A stretch of 64,000 nucleotides of DNA from Prorocentrum cordatum (Eukaryota > Sar > Dinophyceae > Prorocentrales > Prorocentraceae), in contig CAUYUJ010016367.1 of the NCBI GenBank assembly GCA_963575745.1, positions 27,501-91,500 of the forward strand, given 5' to 3'. The notes below the pieces were generated by a model. The model did not search any database. It had not been told where the DNA came from and saw nothing but the letters and a program-made list of their open reading frames with translations. Made by a program: the position numbers and the translations under genes. Shown here piece by piece: positions 54,896-64,000 of the stretch (within the stretch, counting starts at the first letter, position 1; each line of letters starts with the position of its first letter).

Positions 54896-55085
54896 ACCCA
54901 CACCCACCACCACCACCACCACCACCACCACCCACACACCGCACCACCAGTACCACCACACCACCACACCACCCCACCACCACCACCACCACCACCACCA
55001 CCACCACCACCACCACCACCACCACCACCACCACCACCACCACCACCACCACCACCACCACCACCACCACCACCACCACCACCAC
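54896..55085. repeat. (CAC)n microsatellite
   Basis: Nearly pure CCA repeat followed by an ACGCACGC run to about 55115. Confidence 0.97.
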
Positions 55086-55254
55086 AACCACGCACACACG
55101 CACGCACGCACGCACGTGCACCACCACCCACTACGCACGCGCGCGCGGAGCCACAGGTCCGCTACGACACGCGTCCGCGGATAGAGAAATCAGCGCCATG
55201 GTAAGGGATGGGAGGGAGGGTAGGACGTCAGATATGACGCGAGCGCACCTAGCT

Positions 55255-55495
55255 TGCCCCCTCCCCCTCCCCCTCTCCCTCCCCATCCTCCTCCTCCTCC
55301 TCCTCCTCCCCCTCCTCCTCCCTCCTCCTCCCTCCTCCTCCTTCCTCCTCCTCCTCCTCCTCCCATTCCTCCTCCTCCTCCTCCTCCTACTCCTCCTCCT
55401 CCTCCTCCTCCTCCTCCTCCTCCCCCTCCTACCTCCTCCTCCTCCTCCTTCTCCTCCTTCTCCACTTGTCGTCTTCCTCCTCCTCCACTATTTCC
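55255..55495. repeat. (CTC)n tract
   Basis: CTC repeat directly before family J. Confidence 0.9.
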
Positions 55496-55502
55496 CCTCA
55501 TA

Positions 55503-56398
55503 GCTGATTCCTCCCTGTCGCACTTGGCGTGTCGCCTGAAACTTCCTCACCGCTTATGATCCTGGAGCTGAACAATCGGCATGAGTTTCACGTATTGAGG
55601 GCGGGTCGTGTTCAAAATGTGGCTCTCGCCCACGCGCCACGCACTCTCGTGCAGAATAAAGTGCGGGCCATTTTCAAAATGTGTCTCTCGCCTTAGCGCC
55701 TCTCACATGGATTCGAAAACATCGCAAGCGTTTCACAGATTGAGGGCGGGTCGTTTGCAACATGTGGCTCTTGCCTGGGGGCCTGCGCACATTCGTTCGA
55801 ACAAAATCGGGAGACTTCCCTGGACTGAAGGCGGGCCGCTTTCAACCTATGTCTCCCGCCCTAGCGCAGCGACATTTATTTTAACAATCTGCAGAAGATT
55901 CACGGATTGAGGGCGGGTTGTTTTCAACATAGAGCTCTCGCCTTAGCGCCGCGCACACTGATTCAAAACAATCGCAAGAACTTGACGGATTAAGGGCGGT
56001 CCGTTCTCAAGACGTGGCTCTCGCCTTAGCGCCACGCACACTGGTTTTAAACATCGCAAGGGTGTCTTTGATTCTCATGGTTAACGTACCAGGCATAGTG
56101 CTCTGGAACGATTCAAGATTGTCAGGGCGCGACAGTTACGCTGATTCGCGGTGCTCAAGTCCCAGGAATGGTGTTTTGGCACGATTCAAGATCGCCAAGA
56201 CGTGCCAGTCAAGTTAAATCGTGCCCTCGAAATCCTGAGAATAACGATTTGGTACGCTTCAGGGTTTTCACACGGGTGTCCCCCAAAGAGGCAATTCCCT
56301 CACTAGAAATGAACCCTTGTAGGGGCCTCTGAAGGTGGAGCTTGGAGAGAGGGTCTCCCGACATCGTTGATGAGTCTTGGGTTTACACTGGTCCTACT
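55503..56398 (+). repeat. Family J element with ~82-bp internal tandem repeats
   Basis: Starts GATTCCTCCCTGTCGCAC, ends GATGAGTCTTGGGTTTACAC. Inside, (T/A)GAGGGCGGGTCGT recurs about every 82 bp (about 55660, 55742, 55823, 55905, 55990), each followed by TCTCGCC(T/C)TAGCGCC. CTC tracts flank both ends. Confidence 0.7.
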
Positions 56399-57244
56399 CC
56401 TCCTCCTCCTCCTCCTCCTCCGCCTTCTCCTTCTCCTTCTCCTCCTCCTCTTCCTCCTCCTCCTCTTCTTCCCCCTCCTCCTCCGCCTCCTCTTCCCCCT
56501 CCCCCTCCGCGGAGATGTATTCACTCGCCTGCCAATGGGCGGCAGGAGAGCCCAGAATCGAATCCACAGGTCGGAAGGGCGATCGAAGTGCATCGGATCT
56601 GCGGAACTCGGCGGCCCAGTCGGGAGAAGTTGAACCGATAGAAATCAGCAGGCTAATAAAGCCTCCGTTGGGAAACAAGAATCCCAATCGGAATCCTAAG
56701 TTGAGTCGAATCGGAATCGAAATCGTTCGAAATCGAATGGAATCGAGCCGGAGGAGTCGAAATGAGCCCTGGACTTCTGGGGGTCAGAAGCGCGAAGGGC
56801 AAACTAAGAGAACATGTTCTGGGAAAAATGCTGATCTGGGCAACGAATCCCACCAGCCCTTGGGGCGTGAGTGGTTTAGAGAGCCCGCTCTGTCCTCAAC
56901 CCCCCTTCTTCCCCTTCGGGGAGGGGTTTACCCCTCCCCCTACCCCCTCCCCCTGGGCCTGGAGAGGGACCCCGGGGCGTCGCCAGGGGGGTCTTTTTCG
57001 ACTCCTGGGAGGGCAAAAAAACGACGACCCTCACGAGGATTCTGGCCCCGACGGGGGGAGGGAGTTTGGCCCCCCCGCTCGTCTTTGAAGCAAAAATCAT
57101 TGATTTTACTACGGTTTTGGCCCCATGTTGGCGTCCGGAGGGAGCCGCGCTCATCTTCCTTCATAGCAAAATCATTGATTTTACGATGGTTTTGGGTTCA
57201 TTTTGTCCTTCTCAGGGGGCAGCTCTCATTTGCGCTTCTGAGGA
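56399..57244. other. CTC tract, GAATCG repeats, no gene
   Basis: 56399-56510 CTC. 56670-56765 has repeated TCGGAATCG/CGAAATCG words. 57085-57215 has two AAAATCATTGATTTTAC palindromic words 85 bp apart. Confidence 0.5.
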
Positions 57245-57480
57245 GGTCGCACGAGGCCCCAAGATAGCCCCAAGAGGCCCCCAGGAGGCTCCCAAGAGGC
57301 CTCCAAGAGGCCCCCCGGAGGCCCCCAAGCGGCCCCAAGAGGTCCCCAAGAGGCCCCCAAGAGGCCCCCAAGAGGCCTCAAGAGGGCTCAAGAGGCCCCC
57401 AAGAGGCTCCCCAGAGGCGCCCAAGAGGCCCCCAAGAGGCCCCAAGAGGCCCCAAGAGGCCCCCAAGAGGCCCCACGAGG
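57245..57480. repeat. AGAGGCCCCCA 12-bp minisatellite
   Basis: CCCCAAGAGGCC units; open frames through it are repeat-driven. Confidence 0.9.
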
Positions 57481-57875
57481 AGCCCGAACGACTCACACCA
57501 GGACGAGGGGCCCGAACGACTCACACCACGAAGAGCCCGAACGACTCACACCACAAGGAGGGGCCCGAACGACTCACACCAGGACGAGGCGCCCGAACGA
57601 CTCACACCACGAGGAGCCCGAACGACTCACACCACGACGCGGGCCCCGAACGACTCACACCACGAGGAGCCCGAACGAGTCACACCAGGAGGAGGGGCCC
57701 GAACGACTCACACCAGGACGAGGGGCCCGAACAACTCACACCACGAGAAGCCCGAACGACTCACACCAGGACGAAGAGCCCGAACGACTCACACCACGAA
57801 GAGCCCGAACGACTCACACCAGGAAGAAGGGCCCGAACGACTCACACCAGGACGAGACACCCCAAACGACTCAAA
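57481..57875. repeat. GAACGACTCACACCA ~25-30-bp minisatellite
   Basis: About 14 units of CCCGAACGACTCACACCA followed by CGAGGAG or GGACGAGGGG. Confidence 0.92.
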
Positions 57876-58254
57876 CCACGAGGAGCGTTTTCTCTCCCTC
57901 CTCCTCCGCCTCGTCCTTCTCCCGCTGCCCCCACAAGGAGGATGTACAAGGAGGCGGGAGGAAGGAGGAACAGGGGAGATATGCGGGGCAAAGCGGACAC
58001 ACGCCTGAAAAACACAACTGTCGGCATGCTTCGCAAGAGTTGCTGTTGTGAGATGGGCTGGTGGTGATACGCGAAGCGTAAAGAATTTCCAAGAAGGAAT
58101 TGCAGAAAGCGCAAGCCAAGCAATACATGTTTGGTGAGACGGACACGGCCCTGAACAGGACAATTCCAGGGAATCGAGCTTTCTTCCGAAAGGCTGACCC
58201 CCACTAGCATGCGAGGGGCCCTGGTCAAGCATCACGCGCTGCCATTCTCTCACA
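57876..58254. other. No gene recognised
   Basis: Moderate-GC sequence; minus strand partly open, no recognised family. Confidence 0.4.
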
Positions 58255-58391
58255 ACAGGCGGATCTTGGACGGGAAATGAAAAATAGACAACACATGCCC
58301 CCCGAACTAGTTCAAATATGCCAACATGTTGTCCCGCACCTATCTCTGGAGTATTGTTGAACATTCCTGTAGAGGGACAGGCCTAACTTAA
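58255..58391 (+). mobile_element. MITE-A fragment (left end lost)
   Basis: CAGGCGGATCTTGGACGG interior and right end CATTCCTGTAGAGGGACAGG..CTAACTTAA; the outer left end is missing. Confidence 0.7.
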
Positions 58392-58617
58392 TGATACCTT
58401 TAAGTCGGGCGTGTCCCCCTACAGGGGAGTTTTCGACGAAAAATAAATTATCCCGGCAAAGCAACCTAACAGCGATGTGTAGAAGCATATCTGAAAGCAT
58501 TCCCCTTAAGATTCAGATGAAAATCCAGTTGTCGAATTCTGCTGTTCTCGCAGTCGTAGTCGCATTCGCGATGACAGTCGCAGCGGCAACGGCAGTCGCA
58601 GTCACAGCCTCAGCCTC

Positions 58618-59430
58618 AGCCTGCCTCCTCCTCCTCCTCCTCTTTCTCCTGCTCCTCCTCCTCCTCCTCCTCCTCCTCCTCCTCCTCTTCCTCCTGCTCG
58701 TCCTCGTTCTCGTCCTCCTCGTCTTGCTCGTCCTCCTCCTCCTGGTGCTCTCTCCTCCTCCTCCTCCTCCTCCTCCTCCTCCTCCTCCTCCTCCTCCTCC
58801 TCCTCCTCCTCCTCCTCCTGGTGGTCCTCGTTCTCCTCCTCCTGGTGCTCTCCCCCCCCCTCCTCCTCCTCCTCCTCGTCCTCCTCCTCCTCTTCCTCCT
58901 CCTCCTCCTCCTCCTCCTCCTCCTCCTCCTCCTCCTCCTCCTCCTCCTGGTAGTCCTCCCCCTCCCCTCCTCCTCCTCCTCCTCCTCTTCCTGGTCGTCC
59001 TCGTTCTCGTCCTCCTCGTCTTGCTCGTCCTCCTCCTCCTGGTGTTCTCTCCTCCTCCTCCTCCTCCTCCTCCTCCTCCTCCTCCTCCTGGTGGTCCTCG
59101 TTCTCCTCCTCCTGGTACTCTCCCCCCCCCTCCTCCTCCTCCTCCTCGTCCTCGTCCTCCTCCTCCTCCTCCTCCTCTTCCTCCTCCTCCTCCTCCTCCT
59201 CCTCCTCCTCCTCCTCCTCCTCCTGGTACTCCTCCCCCTCCCCTCCTCCTCCTCCTCCTCCTCCTCCTCTTCCTGGTCGTCCTCCTCCTCCTGGTCGTCC
59301 TCCTCCTCCTGCTCGTCCTCCTCCTCCTCCTGCTCGTCCTTCTTCTCCTGCTCCTCCTGCTCCTCGTCCTGCTCCTGCTCGTCCTCGTCCTCCTGGTCTT
59401 GCTCGTCCTCCTCCTCGTCGTGCTCTTGCC
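58618..59430. repeat. CTC tract with CTG/CGT interruptions
   Basis: About 0.8 kb of CTC with recurring TCCTGGT and TCGTCC interruptions, giving Leu/Pro or Arg/Gly/Glu frames. Confidence 0.95.
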
Positions 59431-59437
59431 CCTGCTG

Positions 59438-59935
59438 AAAATGTGGCCCAGGAATGGGAGTTCTGGGAAGTCGAAGAGCACGAAGTTGCCTACAGTTGGC
59501 TACGGGCATTCAAAATGTGGCCCGGGAATGGAGTTCTGGGAACTCGAAGAGCACGAAGTGGCCTACAGTTGGCTCCGGGCATTCAAAATGTGGCCCGGGA
59601 ATGGAGTTCTGGGAACTCGAAGAGCACGAAGTGGCCTACAGTTGGCTCCGGGCATCAAAATGTGGCCCGGGAATGGAGTTCTGGGAAGTCGAAGAGCACG
59701 AAGTGGCCTACAGTTGGCTCCGGGCATCCAAAATGTGGCCCGGGAATGGAGTTCTGGGAACTCGAAGAGCACGAAGTGTGTGACTGTTGCATCCGGTTAT
59801 TCTAAATGTGGCCCGGGAATGGCGTTCTGGGATCTCGAAGAGCACGAAGTGTGTGACTGTTGCATCCGGGTATTCAGAATGTGGCCTGGGAATGGAGTTC
59901 TGGGAAGTCGAAGAGCACGAAGTGTGTGACTGTTG
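59438..59935 (+). repeat. 73-bp tandem array, about seven units
   Basis: AAAATGTGGCCCGGGAATGG starts at 59438, 59512, 59585, 59657, 59730, about 59803 and 59876 (72-74 bp apart). Units end ACAGTTGGCTCCGGGCATTC or, in the last ones, TGACTGTTGCATCCGG. Confidence 0.92.
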
Positions 59936-60203
59936 GTGAAAAACGAGCCCGGCACCCTGCCGCCCGGCAACTCCCCAACACCTGCCCGGACCCCCCTGTG
60001 GAGTGATCTGTGAGCTCTTTTGAGTCAACTAGAAACCTATCAGTCTTCGCTGTTAGGTAAAAATACCCCAAAAATACCACACACAGGTCAACTAATCGTT
60101 CAAAAATAATACCCAGACTATTTTTAGACTATTTTTGGACTATGCTTGGTGCGTATTCTTATGTCGTCGAAAATCCTCCTGTAGAGGGACAGGCCCAGCT
60201 TAA

Positions 60204-60435
60204 TGCTACCTTGTCTCGGGCCCTGGGGCTCTCACGGAGCAACCCGGCTCGACAGCTGAAATGCCGCAGCCACCTGGGGCCCGGGGCCCTGGTCCTGCCC
60301 ACCGTGGCACCTGTCTCGCCACGGCGGATCTCAGGGACGAGGGGGGTACCGTCTCACTGCACCGACCTTGCAGACGAGCTGCAGCGGATTTGTGCGTGGC
60401 TCTCTGTCGATGCAAGACCCCGCAACGGCGGTTGA
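60204..60435 (+). other. Open, protein-like plus-strand stretch, unassigned
   Basis: Reads 'GPGALVLPTVAPVSPRR' and 'CTDLADELQRICAWLSVDA', then a stop. 'LVLPTVAPVSPR' slightly recalls the amidase-family 'LLxPTxPxxAP' segment, but there is no further support. Confidence 0.25.
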
Positions 60436-61080
60436 ACAACGGAGTGAATTTGGCCTGGAATTGCATTTTTTTTGTCTTCACTCCTGGCCAAAAAAAATCC
60501 GCACGAAATTCACTTAGAAATCCGGAACGAAATTCTCTCGGACACTCCGGGCCCATCCTTTTTCGTTTTCCGAACGAACTCCGCTCTGCGATGTTGGCGC
60601 CATGAACCGTCGGACCCAGGCCAGAGGGACACCCCTTGAGAACACGAGGACCTCCGCGGGCCTCCGCGCGCAGAGAACATCCAAGGGCACCACCCCCAGG
60701 GTGCACGAGAACATCCAACAAACACGAGGGACACCGTGGTTAGAGGAACAACGAGCTCTATAAACATGACTGTTTAGCGCGCCGATTTCTTGGATCCGCG
60801 CTGGGACCCCATCCCTGGCGCGCGGAACGCGACAGGGGCGGCGCCGGAGGCGACACCACGGCACACGCGTGGACCAAACAGTTTTGGTGTGATGTGCAAG
60901 CGCTGTTCATGCTCGAAGAAGGGGAAGAACTGGAGCTTCGGGATCAGAATCAAAAAGGATGTCTGCAGCCAGGTGACCCTCAGCGGGGAAGTCCGACACC
61001 CCAGCGTTGATGGGACCCGCAGGAAGTTCGAGAGCACCACCTCAAAAACTGGTGCACGTGTTGTCTTCGAGCGCGAATAG
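60436..61080 (+). other. Short open frame of unknown nature after a fold-back-related sequence
   Basis: From an ATG at 60790 a 96-codon frame ends at 61080; its last half ('CSQVTLSGEVRHPSVDG' type) is charged and non-repetitive, but the first part overlaps the dispersed sequence shared with 21375-21470. No family recognised. Confidence 0.25.
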
Positions 61081-61759
61081 GTTGGAAGTGAGCCAATGTC
61101 TATTCTGAGACTGGTGTACACCAGGTTTTCCGCCATGTGAATGACGCATAATCAGTTTCAATTGGGTAGTTCGCAATTGGTCGCGGCACTTGCACTGCCC
61201 AGCTGACCTCTCGGCTGCAATTACCTGCCCGTCGAGTCTTGAGCCCGAGGGAAGCCGAGCCCCCCACATGGGCTACCTACCCGCCTTTGCGCACCCCCAC
61301 ATATCCAACGTTGTGATTTCTTCACGGGCTTCCTCTCTTCTCTGGACCTTCCCTGGGACCCGCCCTTCATCCCGAACCACTTCTTGACGGCCCCGCGGCC
61401 TGGGGAGAGCCCCCGGAGGCCGAAAATTAGCAAAAGCTTTCCGTCGCGACTCTGTCATGACGCGGTTTAGGGTTACCTCTCCCAGTGTGCATCCTGACTA
61501 GAATTTCGAAGCGAATCCAGCCGAGGCCCCGAGGGCCCCCCAGCAGGCCCCAACAAAGGGGAGAAGATGCCAAGGTAGCATGCGCACCTCTCGAAGCCTC
61601 CCTACAGCAAGGTCTGGACCCCCTTTTCCAAGGACCCGTCTTTCTCCTCAATCGATTTTGCAGTCCCAGGACCCGGCGGAGACCCTCTGGGGCCCCCAAC
61701 CTAGCAAGAAACTCCCGTCGCCTTTTCTTCCACGACGCGAAGGGGTCTGGGCTCCTCCG
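61081..61759. other. No gene seen
   Basis: 61385-61435 (TTGACGGCCCCGCGGCC..GGAGGCCGAAAATTAGC) matches 23023-23075 and 53310-53355, a dispersed word of unknown origin. Confidence 0.4.
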
Positions 61760-62165
61760 GCCCCCCCTCCTCCTCGTCATCCACCTCCTCCTCCTCCTCC
61801 TCCACCTCCTCCCCCTCCTCCTCCTCCTCCTCTTCCCCTCCTCCTCCTCCTCCATCTCCATATCCTCCTTCTCCATCCTCCCTCCTCCTCCTCCTCTCCT
61901 CCTCCCTCCTGCCCCCCTCCTCCATTTCCTCCTCGGCCATCCACCTCCTCTTCATCCCCATCCGCCTCCTCCTCCTCCTGGGTTCCTCCTCCTTGTCCCT
62001 CCTCGTTCCTCCTCCTCCTCCTCCTCCTCCTCTCCTCCCTCCTCCGCCGCCTCTCCTCTCCATTTCCCTCCCTCCTCCTCCTCTCCTCCCCTCCTCCTTC
62101 TCCCCCCCCCCCTCCCCCCGCCTCCCCCCTCCCACTCCTGCTCCCCCTCCCCCTCTTCCTCCCCT
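61760..62165. repeat. (CTC)n tract
   Basis: CTC repeat with interruptions. Confidence 0.9.
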
Positions 62166-62294
62166 TGTTATTCTTCTTAGTTTCATTCGAACTGCCATTC
62201 TTCATTGAACTAATACTAACAAACATAATATTACTGGTTGCCTTATTCTTGGGGTTCTCAGTAGTCAACTCCTTGTTCTAACTGTCATGCTTAC

Positions 62295-62945
<651 letters not shown>

Positions 62946-63019
62946 GTAGTCTCGGCCGGCTTCGCCTGGCAGCGCAGCATCTGCCCCCAGAGCTTCGGAG
63001 AGAAAAGCGCCTCTGGCGC

Positions 63020-64000
63020 GGAAGAGATCTGGGAGGAAGATCTGGGAGGAAGATCTGGGGAGAGATCTGGGGGGCGATCTGGGGGGGGGGATATGGGGGA
63101 AGATTTGAGGGGAGATCTGGGGGAAGATCTGGGGGAAAATATGGGGGAAGATCTGGGACGAAGATCTGGGGGAGGATCTTGAGGGAGATCTGGGGGGAGA
63201 TCTGGGGGAAGATAAGGAGGAACATCTGGGGGGAATCTGGGGGAAGAGTTGGGGGTAGATCTGAGAGAAGATCTGGGAGGAAGATCTGGGGGGAGATATG
63301 GGGGGAGATCTGGGGGGAGATTTGGGGGGAATGTCTGGGGGATGAGCTGGAGGAAGATCTGGTGGGAGATCTGGGGCGGAGATCTGGGAGGAAGATCAGG
63401 GGAAAGATCTGGGGGAAGATCTGGGGAAGATCTGGGGGGATGATCTGGGAGGAAGATCTGGGAGGCAGATCTGGGCGAAGATCTGGGGGGAAGATCTGGG
63501 GGAAGATCTGGGCGAAGACCTGGGGGAAGATCTGGGAGGAAAATCTGTGGGAAGATCTGGGGGAAGATCTGGGGGGAGATATGGGGGAAGACCTGGGGGA
63601 TGATCTGGAGAACTGGGCAAGATCTGGGGGAAGATCTGGAGGAAAATCAGGGGGGAGATCTGGGGGAAGATCTGGGAGGCAGATCTGGAGGAAGATCTGG
63701 GGAAAGATCTGGGGGAAGATCAGGGGAAGATCTGGGGGGATGATCTGGGAGGAAGATCTGGGAGGCAGATCTGGGCGAAGATCTGGGGGGAAGATCTGGG
63801 GGAAGATCTGGGCAAAGACCTGGGGGAAGATCTGGGAGGAAGATCCGGGGGAAGATCTGGGGGAAGATCTGGGGGAAGATCTGGGGGAAGATCTGGGGGA
63901 AGATCTGGGGTAAGATCTGGGGGAAGATCTGGGGGGAAGACCTGGGCGAAGACCTTGGGGAAGATCTGGGAGGAAGATCTTGGGGAATATCTGGGGGAAG
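63020..64000. repeat. AGATCTGGGGGA minisatellite, runs off the window
   Basis: About 70 units of AGATCTGGGGGAAG, 12-16 bp each, to the last base. It gives Glu/Asp/Leu/Gly frames without stops; not a gene. Confidence 0.93.

Larger units (their letters stand above)
58400..60203 (+). mobile_element. MITE-A copy expanded to 1.8 kb by internal repeats
   Basis: Left end TTAAGTCGGGCGTGTCCCCC..ACAGGGGAGTTTTCGACG; right end AATACCCAGACTATTTTTAG..CCTCCTGTAGAGGGACAGGC..CCAGCTTAA. Flanks TGATACCT (58392-58399) and TGCTACCT (60204-60211) match at 7 of 8. Inside are a CTC/CTG/CGT tract (58618-59430) and a 73-bp tandem array. Confidence 0.75.

Noticed and set aside
60204-60435. Amidase-like exon
   Set aside because: Only one short 'LVLPTVAPVSPR' match, no catalytic Ser/Lys region and no clear splice sites.
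63179-63913. 244-codon Gly/Glu/Asp/Trp-rich frame
   Set aside because: Direct translation of the AGATCTGGGGGA minisatellite.

Overview
The window is nuclear DNA of a dinoflagellate. The decisive evidence is a processed gene copy at 7162-9604 (minus strand). It carries the dinoflagellate spliced leader (CCGTAGCCATTTTGGCTC...) directly followed by a second, 5'-shortened leader, and it is flanked by a perfect 16-bp target-site duplication. Very high repeat load, GC-rich coding sequence and introns with apparent GC and GA donors fit the same group. There is one 100-base assembly gap (11532-11631).

Layout. 1-12 kb: a ~229-bp satellite array, interrupted by an ~89-bp array, a GAT microsatellite, two A-rich tracts and the retroposed gene. 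12-22 kb: mostly non-coding DNA with several families of short inverted-repeat elements and GGA/CTC tracts. 22.56-31.33 kb: a ~4.4-kb tandem segmental duplication. 32.8-39.8 kb: a LINE-type retroelement on the plus strand with one intact 1807-codon ORF (endonuclease, reverse transcriptase, RNase H, three C-terminal CCHC knuckles), then a second 297-codon ORF with a coiled-coil start and a Gly/Lys-rich tail. 42-52 kb: two oppositely oriented elements with conserved ends and cores made only of expanded short tandem repeats. 54-64 kb: further microsatellites, minisatellites and element copies.

The main host gene seen is a split methyltransferase of the METTL21/Methyltransf_16 type on the minus strand. 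Five exon blocks (54.1, 47.0, 45.6, 40.9 and 22.5 kb) occur in the right order. The first four join in frame and give an uninterrupted motif series: VWDSALLLARLL, ELGAGVGLVG, LGARVLLTE, ALPLLRRN, EELSWG. The fifth encodes the C-terminal half. The locus therefore spans at least 32 kb for about 500 bp of recognised coding sequence, and the LINE, the segmental duplication and most inverted-repeat elements lie in its introns. A short middle exon and the 5' exon(s) were not found.

Several short non-autonomous element families can be defined from this window alone: a hAT-like family with 8-bp flanking duplications (14 copies or fragments), a Tc1/mariner-like family with TA flanks and 28-bp perfect terminal repeats, and at least four others. 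Many copies contain, or sit against, expanded trinucleotide tracts. Long open frames through satellites and trinucleotide tracts are treated as non-coding.
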